Below are positions 1 through 9,219 of a stretch of DNA of 14,229 bases, piece by piece; positions within the stretch are counted from its first letter, which is position 1; each line of letters starts with the position of its first letter. The stretch is from NCBI GenBank assembly GCA_040756715.1, contig JBFLYE010000126.1, positions 1 through 14,229 of the forward strand. Reading direction: 5' to 3'. A program made the position numbers and the translations under genes. The notes beneath the pieces are model-generated. The model searched no databases. It was given only the letters and a program-made list of their open reading frames with translations, and was not told the origin of the DNA. Source of the DNA: a bacterium (GTDB lineage: Bacteria; UBA9089; UBA9088).

Positions 1-15
1 TTTTATCAAAGTATT

Positions 16-1955
<1,940 letters not shown>

Positions 1956-2008
1956 AATTTTTGTATGTGTTTGATGTCAATTTAGAAGCCTCATCTATAT
2001 ACCAAATA

Positions 2009-2038
2009 ATTATATTACTTATGAATTGTCGGTGTCAA
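2009..2038 (-). promoter_or_regulatory. Consensus sigma-70 promoter for gmd-fcl
   Basis: On the minus strand TTGACA (2038-2033) and TATAAT (2014-2009) are separated by 18 bp. Both hexamers match the housekeeping consensus perfectly. The predicted start is near 2002, giving a leader of about 46 nt. It lies in the gap between mfd and gmd, so the fucose genes can be transcribed independently of mfd. Confidence 0.8.
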
Positions 2039-2084
2039 GAATTGGATTGTTATAGCAAAAAGCAATTGGTTTTTAAGTATAAAT

Positions 2085-4922
2085 TTAACCTTGGCTATAC
2101 ATTCCAAAAAGCCTTTCCATAGGTTCTGGAATTCCCCCAAACCTATCCCTTATTTCCCTTTCTAGCTTCTTTGGAGAACAACCAGAGGAGAGCCTTTTGT
2201 AGATATTAAACCTCTCATTTTCATCGCTGATATAATCCTCTGGAATAAAGGCATCACTTGGAATATCAATAGGTGCTATGACCTTTTCCTCTTTTTTTAT
2301 CCCCTTTATTCTATTTACAGCCTCCTTAAGAAGCCTGGTATAAAGGGAGAGGCCAACTGATTGGACATTCCCGCTTTGTTCTCTTCCCAATATATTCCCA
2401 GCACCCCTCATTTCCAAGTCAGATAAAGCAAGAGAGAGGGAAGAACCCAAAGAAAAGAATTTCTGGATGGAAACTAGCCTTTGCTTTTCCTTCTCTTTTA
2501 ATTTCTTGTTGGGATATAAAAGAAGGCAATAGGCTTTTTCCTCCCTCCTTCCAACCCGGCCCCTTAGCTGGTATATATCAGCCAGGCCAAATTCCTGGGC
2601 ATTGTTTATAATTATTGTATTTGCAGAGGGGATGTCCAGGCCTGAGGCGATTATGGAGGTTGAAACAAGAAGGTCAATCTTTCTCTCAAGGAATAAAACC
2701 ATTGTCTCCTCAAGTTCTTTCTCCTTAAGCCTTCCATGGGCTATGCCAATTGGTATTCCTGGGATAAGGGCTTTTATATAATCCCTCATTTTCTCTATTG
2801 TTTCAATGGAATTATGGACAAAAAAGACCTGGCCCTTTCTTTCAAGTTCCCTCAATATTGCCCTTTCTATAAGCTCTGGGTTAAACTCTGCGATATGGGT
2901 TATAATCTCCTCCCTTCCAATGGGTGGTGTGTTTATTATGCTTACATCCATAAGGCTTGATATGCCAAAATACAATGTCCTTGGAATGGGTGTGGCAGAG
3001 AGATAAAGGCAATCAAGGGTCTTCTTAAATTCCTTGAGCTTTTCTTTTTGTCCTACCCCAAATCTCTGCTCCTCATCAATTATCAAAAGCCCAAGTTTTT
3101 TGAATGATACATCCTTTTGAATTAGCCTGTGGGTTCCAATGACAATGTCTATACCACCATCTTTTAATCCTTTTATTATTTCTTTCTCCCCCTTTTTGTT
3201 AAACCTTGAGAGAAGCCCTAGATTTATGGGAAATCCGCTCATTCTTTCACAAAATGTATTGTAATGCTGGTGAGCAAGGATGGTTGTGGGAGTTAGGATT
3301 GCCACCTGAAATCCATCCATTACAGCCTTAAAAGCCGCCCTTATTGCAACCTCTGTCTTTCCAAATCCCACATCACCAATTAGGAGCCTGTCCATTGGCT
3401 TATTGCTTTCCATATCCTTTTTTATCTCAGCGATTGCCTTTATCTGATCAGGCGTTTCTTGATGTATAAACCCTGCCTCAAGCTGGTTTTGCCAAATTGT
3501 ATCAGGAGAAAATCTATGTCCTAAAAATGCCTTTCTCTCTGCATAAAGGGAAAGGAGCTTTTTTGCATATTCTAATGTTTCGGCCTTGACCTTACTCTTT
3601 GTTCTTTCCCATATTCCATCGCCAAGCCTGTTTATTGTAGGGTTTGATGGACCGATATATCTTTCTACAAGGTCTATCCTCTCAGCAGGGATATATAATT
3701 TATCATTATCTTTGTATTCAAGGATTATAAAATCCCTTATCCTTCCACAGGAAAAAAGGGATTTTATCCCCAAATACCTTCCAATCCCATAGTTTATATG
3801 GACAGCGTAGTCTCCTATTTTAAGCTCATCAATGCTTGAGATGGGGCTTATCCTCCTTCTAGTTTTTCTTGGTATAAATTGTGGCTTTCCAAATATTTCA
3901 TTGTGGGTAAGGACAATTGTATTTTTAAAGGAAAAGCCAGAGGATATGGGAGCAATAACCACATTGACTCCAGACTCCAGACTTCCCACTCCAGACTCCA
4001 TAAGTAAATCCTTCATCCTTTCACCCTGTCCAGAATAACCACAACAGATAATTATTCTTTTTTTCTCCCTAAGCCAGGATTTTACAGATAAAATGAATTG
4101 CTCTATTGCTCCATTAAAGGAGGGAGGTTGAGAAAGCTTAAATTTTGCCTCTTTAAAACAGGTTAAGGTATAGGGATTTTTTATTTTCTTCCTTATATCC
4201 TCCCATAAAAAGCCCTCATTTTCTGCCTCCTCTTTTAAATCCTGTTCCTCATCAAGGATTATTCCTTCGTTAATGTAATCAAAGATTGAGCCTTCCTGCT
4301 TTGAAAAACAGGGAGAGATAATGGCTTTCTCTTTATTTTTAAATGACACCTGGGATATGGGGTCAAAGAGCCTTAAAGAAAAGACCCTATCGCCATCAAA
4401 TTCAATTCTTAATGGACAATCATAGTTTATTGGCCATATATCCAATATTCCGCCCCTTATGGCAATCTCTCTCTTTTCTTCACACCTTGTTGTCCTTGTG
4501 TAGCCAATTTTATTTAAAGCCCCTATTGTTTCGGTAAAGCTTATCTTTTCTCCCAGTGAAAAGGAAATTTCTTCCTTATCCAAAGCATCTATTGAGGGAA
4601 CGGGCCTTAAGATGGATAGAACACCTCCTATAAGGATTGTCCTTTTTCTCTTCCTTATCCTTTTAAGGATTTCCCTTACCTCAGAAATTGCGCTTGGTAT
4701 TTCCTCATCTTGGGGAAAGAGATATGTATCTAAAAGAAAATATGAAAGGTCTATTTTTAGCCTCTCTGCAAGGCTTTCCTTTGTGATAATTAGGGAAATA
4801 TCCTTTTTGTTTATAAGGGATGCCAATATAAATGGCTTTGCATTCTGTGGGATGCCCTTTATTTCATATTCTTTAGAAAGCTCTAAAAGGAGAAAGGAAA
4901 GGGGAGGAATTATTTTTTTCAT
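2085..4922 (-). CDS. mfd: Transcription-repair coupling factor Mfd, C-terminally shortened
   Basis: ATP-dependent DNA translocase that removes stalled RNA polymerase at lesions and recruits UvrA. Domains in order: UvrB-like N-terminal module (about 1-340; REIAIRGGILDIWP near 151-164), RNA-polymerase-interacting domain (about 365-435; GDYAVHINYGIGRYLGI), and a RecG-like motor with Walker A GDVGFGKTE (517-525), DEEQ box (616-619), SATPIPRT (642-649) and QLRGRVGR (785-792). At 945 aa it is about 200 shorter than the E. coli protein. The C-terminal regulatory domain starts normally (IPEDYISDENERFNIYKRL, about 893-911) but stops after PEPMERLFGMYSQG, so roughly its second half is missing; no continuation is visible beyond the stop. 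Residues 308-319 are encoded by a 7-bp tandem repeat. The ATG immediately follows a TGA in the same frame and has no Shine-Dalgarno. No clear promoter was found in the 137-bp gap upstream. Confidence 0.95.
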   Translation of the reverse strand: MKKIIPPLSFLLLELSKEYEIKGIPQNAKPFILASLINKKDISLIITKESLAERLKIDLSYFLLDTYLFPQDEEIPSAISEVREILKRIRKRKRTILIGGVLSILRPVPSIDALDKEEISFSLGEKISFTETIGALNKIGYTRTTRCEEKREIAIRGGILDIWPINYDCPLRIEFDGDRVFSLRLFDPISQVSFKNKEKAIISPCFSKQEGSIFDYINEGIILDEEQDLKEEAENEGFLWEDIRKKIKNPYTLTCFKEAKFKLSQPPSFNGAIEQFILSVKSWLREKKRIIICCGYSGQGERMKDLLMESGVGSLESGVNVVIAPISSGFSFKNTIVLTHNEIFGKPQFIPRKTRRRISPISSIDELKIGDYAVHINYGIGRYLGIKSLFSCGRIRDFIILEYKDNDKLYIPAERIDLVERYIGPSNPTINRLGDGIWERTKSKVKAETLEYAKKLLSLYAERKAFLGHRFSPDTIWQNQLEAGFIHQETPDQIKAIAEIKKDMESNKPMDRLLIGDVGFGKTEVAIRAAFKAVMDGFQVAILTPTTILAHQHYNTFCERMSGFPINLGLLSRFNKKGEKEIIKGLKDGGIDIVIGTHRLIQKDVSFKKLGLLIIDEEQRFGVGQKEKLKEFKKTLDCLYLSATPIPRTLYFGISSLMDVSIINTPPIGREEIITHIAEFNPELIERAILRELERKGQVFFVHNSIETIEKMRDYIKALIPGIPIGIAHGRLKEKELEETMVLFLERKIDLLVSTSIIASGLDIPSANTIIINNAQEFGLADIYQLRGRVGRREEKAYCLLLYPNKKLKEKEKQRLVSIQKFFSLGSSLSLALSDLEMRGAGNILGREQSGNVQSVGLSLYTRLLKEAVNRIKGIKKEEKVIAPIDIPSDAFIPEDYISDENERFNIYKRLSSGCSPKKLEREIRDRFGGIPEPMERLFGMYSQG
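3966..4000. repeat. Heptanucleotide tandem repeat inside mfd
   Basis: Five contiguous 7-bp units on the plus strand: gactcca, gactcca, gacttcc, cactcca, gactcca. The 35-bp tract encodes Mfd residues 308-319 within the repetitive stretch MESGVGSLESGV, at a point where Mfd homologues vary. Because 7 is not a multiple of 3, gain or loss of one unit would shift the mfd frame. The repeat and its period are seen directly; slippage is inference. Confidence 0.9.
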
Positions 4923-4979
4923 TCATATCAATTGGTTTTCGCAAAAATAAAATAATTGTCCAACTAAAATCATTTTTTG

Positions 4980-5073
4980 GTATGTGTTTAGCTCCTTAAT
5001 ATGTGTTTAAGCTTCCTCGTTAAAGAGGGAGAAACGAATTGTTTAATTGTTTAGCTTTAGCTAAACACATACA
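4980..5073. repeat. Repeated AAACACATA motif between ilvD and mfd
   Basis: The 137-bp mfd-ilvD gap and the ilvD 3' end carry TAAACACATAC on the minus strand at 4990-4980, TTAAACACATA at 5010-5000, and TAAACACATAC on the plus strand at 5062-5072. AAACACATAC also occurs in the gmd leader (minus strand, about 1972-1963). An 8-bp hairpin TGTTTAGC/GCTAAACA (5048-5055 with 5060-5067) spans the ilvD stop but has no T-run after it. I see no convincing promoter or terminator here. Function is unknown. Confidence 0.6.
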
Positions 5074-6695
5074 TTTTTTGTATAGCGATAAAGATAGCCT
5101 TCTTTTATTTTTGGCTCTGGCTTTTTCCAGCTAGCCAGCCTTTGTTTTATTTCTTCCTTACTTAATTCTATATCCAGCCTCCGATTGGGAATATCTATCT
5201 TTATAATATCGCCATCCTGCACAATGGCAATTGTCCCTCCATCTTGTGCCTCGGGTAAAATATGGCCAATTGCTGCACCCCTTGAGCCACCAGAGAACCT
5301 TCCATCGGTAATTAAAGCCACCGAGCTATCCAGTCTCATACCGGCTAAGGCTGAGGTGGGAGAAAGCATTTCACGCATCCCTGGCCCTCCCTTAATCCCT
5401 TCATACCTAATCACCACAACATCGCCTTGGTTTATTCTTCCTTCCAATATTGCCTTTAAAGCATTTTCTTCACAATCAAAGACCCTCGCTTTTCCTTGAT
5501 GAACAAGCATTTCGGGGCAAACAGCACTTTGTTTAACCACACATCCATCTTTTGCAAGGTTTCCAAACAATATTGCAATCCCCCCCTCTTTTGAATATGG
5601 ATTATCAATCTTTCTTATCACATCTGGGTTTAAATTTTTTGCAGGTTTTATGTTTTCTCCTATTGTATTACAGGAAACAGTGAGAGGCGATTCATCAATT
5701 AAGCCCCTTTTGGAAAGCTCTTTTAAAACAGCGAGTATTCCCCCCGCTTTGTCTAAGTCTTCAATGTGATAGTTGCCGGCGGGTGAGATTTTGCAAAGAT
5801 TTGGTGTCTTTTTGCTTATTTCATCAAATAGAGAAAGGTCAATTTCAATCCCTCCCTCACAAGCTATGGCAGGAAGGTGTAAAACGGTATTGGTTGAGCC
5901 ACCAAGTGCCATATCCAAAGCAATGGCATTTAAAAATGCCTTTTTTGTTGCAATATCCCTTGGTTTTATATCTTTCTCTACAAGCTCCATTATTTTGCAC
6001 CCTGTCTCTTTTGCCAAAGAGGCTCTTTTTGAAGAAACCGCAGGGATTGTCCCATTGCCTGGCAAAGCAAGACCCAATGCCTCTGTCAAACAATTCATTG
6101 TATTTGCGGTGAACATCCCGGCACAAGAGCCACAGCCAGGACAGGCAGAATCCTCTATCTCCTTTAGCTTTTCTTCGCTTATCTCCCCCTTTGCATACTT
6201 TCCAATCCCCTCAAAGACGGAAATAAGGTCAATGGTTTTTCCATTAAGGTATCCTGCAAGCATTGGACCTCCGCTAATCATAATGGCTGGAATATTAAGA
6301 CGAAGCATCGCCATAAGCATCCCAGGGGTTATCTTATCGCAATTGGTTATGCAAACAAGTCCGTCAAATGGGTAGGCGCTGCACATTAGCTCAACCGAAT
6401 CGGCAATCAATTCTCTGGAAGGAAGGGAATATTTCATCCCAATATGCCCCATTGCTATGCCATCGCAGATGCCAATGGTAAAAAATTCCATTGGCGTTCC
6501 TCCCGCGATTCTTATCCCTTCCTTAACCGCCTGAGCAATTTTGTTAAGCTGGATATGGCCTGGGATAAGCTGATTATAAGAATTTGCGATACCAATAATG
6601 GGCTTTTGTAGCTCTATATCCGTATAGCCCATTGCTTTAAATAACGAGCGATGGGGAGCCCTTTTTGCCCCTTCTTTCATTAAATCTGAACGCAT
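5061..6695 (-). CDS. ilvD: Dihydroxy-acid dehydratase
   Basis: Fe-S dehydratase making 2-keto acids from 2,3-dihydroxy acids, the third step of valine and isoleucine synthesis (also feeding leucine and pantothenate). At 544 aa it is normal length. Motifs: NCDKITPGM (C119 at 118-126), [19 protein letters not shown] (C185, C188, C191), GGSTNT at 265-270, and [10 protein letters not shown] (464-473) carrying S468, the likely catalytic base. In the N-terminal motif [10 protein letters not shown] the Cys found in the PCN-type subfamily is Gly46, so that cluster ligand is absent, as in other PGH-type members. I chose the ATG at 6695 over an in-frame ATG at 6680 because the promoter predicts transcription starting exactly there. 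No other ilv genes are nearby. Confidence 0.96.
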   Translation of the reverse strand: MRSDLMKEGAKRAPHRSLFKAMGYTDIELQKPIIGIANSYNQLIPGHIQLNKIAQAVKEGIRIAGGTPMEFFTIGICDGIAMGHIGMKYSLPSRELIADSVELMCSAYPFDGLVCITNCDKITPGMLMAMLRLNIPAIMISGGPMLAGYLNGKTIDLISVFEGIGKYAKGEISEEKLKEIEDSACPGCGSCAGMFTANTMNCLTEALGLALPGNGTIPAVSSKRASLAKETGCKIMELVEKDIKPRDIATKKAFLNAIALDMALGGSTNTVLHLPAIACEGGIEIDLSLFDEISKKTPNLCKISPAGNYHIEDLDKAGGILAVLKELSKRGLIDESPLTVSCNTIGENIKPAKNLNPDVIRKIDNPYSKEGGIAILFGNLAKDGCVVKQSAVCPEMLVHQGKARVFDCEENALKAILEGRINQGDVVVIRYEGIKGGPGMREMLSPTSALAGMRLDSSVALITDGRFSGGSRGAAIGHILPEAQDGGTIAIVQDGDIIKIDIPNRRLDIELSKEEIKQRLASWKKPEPKIKEGYLYRYTKNVCV

Positions 6696-6701
6696 TGCTT
6701 A

Positions 6702-6731
6702 ATTATACCAAATTAGGGCTTAATGTTTCAA
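6702..6731 (-). promoter_or_regulatory. Leaderless promoter for ilvD
   Basis: Minus strand: TTGAAA (6731-6726), an 18-bp spacer, then TATAAT (6707-6702). Six bases separate the -10 hexamer from the ilvD ATG, so the A of ATG (6695) is the predicted +1. There is therefore no room for a Shine-Dalgarno. The -35 lies inside the last codons of the upstream membrane protein gene. Confidence 0.75.
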
Positions 6732-7160
6732 CAAAAGAAGGGATGTCCAAAGAAAGAGAAAAGAGCATCCAATAGGAAGGATAACCGGTGCAACCCAAGG
6801 ACAGGGAATAAGAAACAAAATATCAAGCTCAAGGAGGGATTTTGGCCACTTAAGCCAGATGTAAAGAAAAATATAATAGAATATATCCCATACCCCAAAG
6901 ACCCAGAGGAAATAGGCAATCCTTTCCTTAAGCCTTGTTCCAACCAGTATGGCAAGGGTTAGTAAAATAATTATGGTTGATGCCTCCCTGGTCTGCTCGA
7001 TAAATAAAATATTGTGTTTGGTAAGAAGATTAGAAATCGCTTGTATGCTATGAATATACCTCCATGCATCCTCTGGAATTACCCTCCTTATATAGACAAC
7101 CACAATTGCCTCAAGCAAGCCAAAGCTAATCCCAAATATGGTAAGAAAGAATAGTTTCAT
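6720..7160 (-). CDS. Conserved small integral membrane protein, function unknown
   Basis: A 146-residue hydrophobic protein with about four or five membrane segments: KLFFLTIFGISFGLLEAIVV near the N-terminus, STIIILLTLAILVG, IAYFLWVFGVWDIFYYIFLYI, and one or two in the last 35 residues. Polar residues sit in otherwise hydrophobic stretches: the Glu of GLLEA, the Glu of TREAS, and the Asp of FGVWDIFYY. The loop WPKSLLELDILFLIPCPWV looks strongly constrained. I recall similar uncharacterised membrane proteins in diverse bacteria, but no function. I chose the ATG at 7160, which is 4 nt after the tatD stop. An in-frame ATG at 7190 would give 156 aa and a 26-nt overlap. It is the last gene of the rplF-led run. 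Confidence 0.75.
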   Translation of the reverse strand: MKLFFLTIFGISFGLLEAIVVVYIRRVIPEDAWRYIHSIQAISNLLTKHNILFIEQTREASTIIILLTLAILVGTRLKERIAYFLWVFGVWDIFYYIFLYIWLKWPKSLLELDILFLIPCPWVAPVILPIGCSFLFLWTSLLLLKH

Positions 7161-7164
7161 CCCC

Positions 7165-7908
7165 TTATAAACCAAAAAACACCTTTGCATTATTATAGTT
7201 TATTTCGGATGCCTCGTCAAATTTTATCCCCACGCAATTGGCATATCCCTCAATAACATATCTAACATAATTTGGGATGTTTCTTTTTCCCCTATAGGGC
7301 TCGGGTGTAAGGTAGGGTGAATCTGTCTCAAACATAATCCTATTTTTTGGGATATAGGAGACAACCTCTTTCAGCCTTGCCTTTTTGAATGTGATAACCC
7401 CGGTTATGGATATATATAACCCAAGAGAAAGGACCTTTGCAATATCCTCCTTTGTTCCACTAAATGAATGTAGGACACCTTTTTTAACACCCTCTTCTTT
7501 TATGATTCTTAATGTCTCATCCATTGCATCCCGAGAATGGATAATTAAGGGAAGCTTCCTTTTGTTTGCAATCCTTATAAGGTTTCTAAATACCTCTTCT
7601 TGAATCTTTCTATCTGACAAATTTCTATAAAAATCAAGGCCACATTCACCAATTGCAACAATCTTTGAAGAATCTATCAAAGAATTGAATTCATTATAAA
7701 AATTATTGTCTATATCCTTTGCATAGTGCGGATGTAAGCCAGCGGTTGGATAGATATTCTTGTATTTCTTGGAAAGCTCAATGGAATTTCTTGATGTTTC
7801 AAGGCTTGTTCCACAATTTATAATTAGGCCCTTAAAATCTTCAATAACCTCTTCTCTATCGTTGTCATATACACGATCATCCAAATGGCAATGGGTATCT
7901 ACCAGCAT
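7165..7908 (-). CDS. tatD: TatD-family metal-dependent hydrolase/DNase
   Basis: A metal-dependent hydrolase of the amidohydrolase superfamily; characterised TatD proteins are 3'-5' exonucleases implicated in DNA repair and fragmentation. The 247-residue, full-length TIM barrel has all the expected metal ligands: H6 and H8 (DTHCHL), E88 (IGECGLDFYR), H124 (LIIHSRDA), H147 (VLHSFSG) and D196 (FETDSPYLTPEPYRGKRN). The ATG lies 5 nt after the lptC stop with no Shine-Dalgarno, so coupling to lptC is likely. TatD, YcfH and YjjV paralogues cannot be separated from sequence alone, so the substrate is uncertain. Confidence 0.92.
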   Translation of the reverse strand: MLVDTHCHLDDRVYDNDREEVIEDFKGLIINCGTSLETSRNSIELSKKYKNIYPTAGLHPHYAKDIDNNFYNEFNSLIDSSKIVAIGECGLDFYRNLSDRKIQEEVFRNLIRIANKRKLPLIIHSRDAMDETLRIIKEEGVKKGVLHSFSGTKEDIAKVLSLGLYISITGVITFKKARLKEVVSYIPKNRIMFETDSPYLTPEPYRGKRNIPNYVRYVIEGYANCVGIKFDEASEINYNNAKVFFGL

Positions 7909-7913
7909 TTTTC

Positions 7914-8438
7914 TTATTTAAAAAGCACCTCAACATCTTTCTTTATCTTTACATTGCCAAGGCTTCTATCTGCAATAAGCCCAGAGCCTCTAAGGATTAA
8001 ACCTTTTTTTATAAAAGAAACCCTGTCATTTGTTGAAAGTGCATTGCTTTTTTCGCAAAATTGAAGGCTTGATGTGGTAAGGGTTGCTCCGCTTTTCGTG
8101 CTTGCGGTTATGCTCCCTTTAAGGCTTATTTTATCCCCCTCAATGACACCGCAATTTCCTGTAATGGTGCATTCTACCTCCTTATCTTTAAATAGCTCAA
8201 GCCTTACCTCGTAGAGATATGTTTTATTATCTGCCATGCTTATCCTTTCTGAGGTAAGCCTCCATGTTTTCTTTCCGCTCTTTGAGGAGGTAAGAACACT
8301 CTTTTTAATCAGAGAACAAGGGGGAGAAACAATTCTTTTTTCCTTCCCACAAGAGGCAAAAATAAGAAGAAGAGAGAAAGCAGAAGATGTTAAACAAATT
8401 TTGACTTTTGACTTTTGACTTTTGACTTTATAATTCAA
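7914..8438 (-). CDS. lptC: LPS export periplasmic protein LptC
   Basis: LptC links the inner-membrane LptBFG extractor to periplasmic LptA, moving LPS to the outer membrane. After an N-terminal signal segment (TSSAFSLLLIFASC) the protein has the LptC beta-jellyroll pattern: KTWRLTSERI, a YLYEVRLELF strand, GVIEGDKISLKGSI, TTSSLQF, and the closing GLILRGSGLIADRSLGNVKI. Cys30 sits in a weak lipobox (FASC), so it may be a lipoprotein. I chose TTG at 8438: AAAGGA lies 6 nt upstream and it gives a compact signal peptide (174 aa) with an 11-nt overlap with parB. A GTG at 8474 would give 186 aa with no Shine-Dalgarno. A four-copy 7-bp repeat encodes the charged signal n-region. lptA and lptB, the usual neighbours, are absent. 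Confidence 0.82.
   Translation of the reverse strand: MNYKVKSQKSKVKICLTSSAFSLLLIFASCGKEKRIVSPPCSLIKKSVLTSSKSGKKTWRLTSERISMADNKTYLYEVRLELFKDKEVECTITGNCGVIEGDKISLKGSITASTKSGATLTTSSLQFCEKSNALSTNDRVSFIKKGLILRGSGLIADRSLGNVKIKKDVEVLFK
8399..8430. repeat. Heptanucleotide tandem repeat at parB/lptC junction
   Basis: Plus strand: three exact gactttt units (8403-8423), a fourth with one mismatch (8424-8430) and a partial tttt at 8399-8402. The tract begins at the parB stop codon and encodes the lysine-rich n-region of LptC (KVKSQKSKVK). The 7-bp unit means one unit gained or lost would shift the lptC frame. There is no in-frame ATG, GTG or TTG between the tract and the hydrophobic signal core. Confidence 0.92.
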
Positions 8439-9219
8439 TTCCCATCCTTTCCAATATCCCAGAAAGCCCTTCACTTGTGTAATACTCTATCTCTATTTTC
8501 CCCTTATTTATATTTCCCCTTATTTTTACATTTGTTCCCAACTCTTTTTTTATCCTCTCCTCAATGGAAGTAAGTTCATAATCTATTTTTGTTTCACGTG
8601 AAACTTTTTCAACCTCCCGAACGCTTAGCTTTTTCTTTAAAATTTCCTTAAACACCAAATCCCTCTTATCTCCCTGTATAGAGAGGATTGCCCTTCCATG
8701 TCCTGATGAAATCTCTCCTATTTGTATTGCCTTTTGGATATGGAGAGGAAGGGAAAGCAGCCTTATGGTATTTGCAATAACAGAACGCTCCTTTCCCACT
8801 GCCTTGCTTATCTCCTCTTGTGTCAAGCCAAATTCATCTGTAAGCCTCTTGTATCCCTTTGCCTCCTCAATGGGATTTAAGTCTTTCCTTTGGAGATTTT
8901 CGGTAAGGCTAATGACCAGGCTCTCGGAATCAGAAGCATCCTTTACAATTGCAGGGATTTTTTCAAACCCTGCTTTTACAGCCGCCCGGAATCTCCTTTC
9001 TCCTGCGATAATTTCATATCCGCTATCTTTTGGTCGGACAATGATTGGTTGAAGAAGACCTTTTTCCTTTACCGACAAAAGAAGCTCATTTTCTTTTTCA
9101 TCCTCAAACCTCTCCCTGGGTTGGTATTTGCCTGGCTTTATCTTTTCCCTTTCAATCTCAACAAAGGCTTCGCTATCAGGAAACAATACATCCAAACCCC
9201 TTCCCAATGCCTTTTTCAT
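8428..9219 (-). CDS. parB: Chromosome partitioning protein ParB (Spo0J-like)
   Basis: CTP-dependent DNA clamp that loads at parS, spreads, and recruits SMC and ParA for origin segregation. The 263 residues show the whole family layout: N-terminal basic KKALGRGLDVLFP (where ParA-stimulating residues lie), QPRERF (33-38), GERRFRAA CTP-binding motif (73-80), ENLQRKDLNPIEEA (107-120), an HTH at about 131-156 (LTQEEISKAVGKERSVIAN), a linker, and a C-terminal dimerisation domain (KGKIEIEYYTSEGLSGIL). Its ATG overlaps the purN stop (ATGA). A parS sequence lies within its linker-coding region. parA, gidA and gidB, common neighbours, are not here. Confidence 0.95.
   Translation of the reverse strand: MKKALGRGLDVLFPDSEAFVEIEREKIKPGKYQPRERFEDEKENELLLSVKEKGLLQPIIVRPKDSGYEIIAGERRFRAAVKAGFEKIPAIVKDASDSESLVISLTENLQRKDLNPIEEAKGYKRLTDEFGLTQEEISKAVGKERSVIANTIRLLSLPLHIQKAIQIGEISSGHGRAILSIQGDKRDLVFKEILKKKLSVREVEKVSRETKIDYELTSIEERIKKELGTNVKIRGNINKGKIEIEYYTSEGLSGILERMGIEL
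8590..8605. promoter_or_regulatory. parS centromere-like site inside parB
   Basis: TGTTTCACGTGAAACT matches 15 of 16 bases of the conserved bacterial parS consensus (TGTTTCACGTGAAACA), including the perfect 14-bp palindrome GTTTCACGTGAAAC. It encodes VSRET (residues 206-210) in the ParB linker. From memory, B. subtilis spo0J carries a parS in the equivalent linker region. It probably marks origin-proximal DNA; binding is inferred. Confidence 0.9.

Noticed and set aside
4923-4925. UGA as a recoded sense codon before mfd
   Set aside because: TGA ends gmd and purN at normal family lengths, so the standard code holds.
5048-5067. 8-bp hairpin at the ilvD stop as a terminator
   Set aside because: No T-run follows on the minus strand and the stem is A/T-rich, so I list it only with the local repeats.
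5773-6375. 200-codon plus-strand ORF opposite ilvD
   Set aside because: It is antisense to strongly conserved ilvD codons; no start signal or family pattern.
9216-9219. Internal promoter TATAAA just before parB
   Set aside because: It touches the ATG and has no -35 at proper spacing; the ATGA overlap with purN explains expression better.
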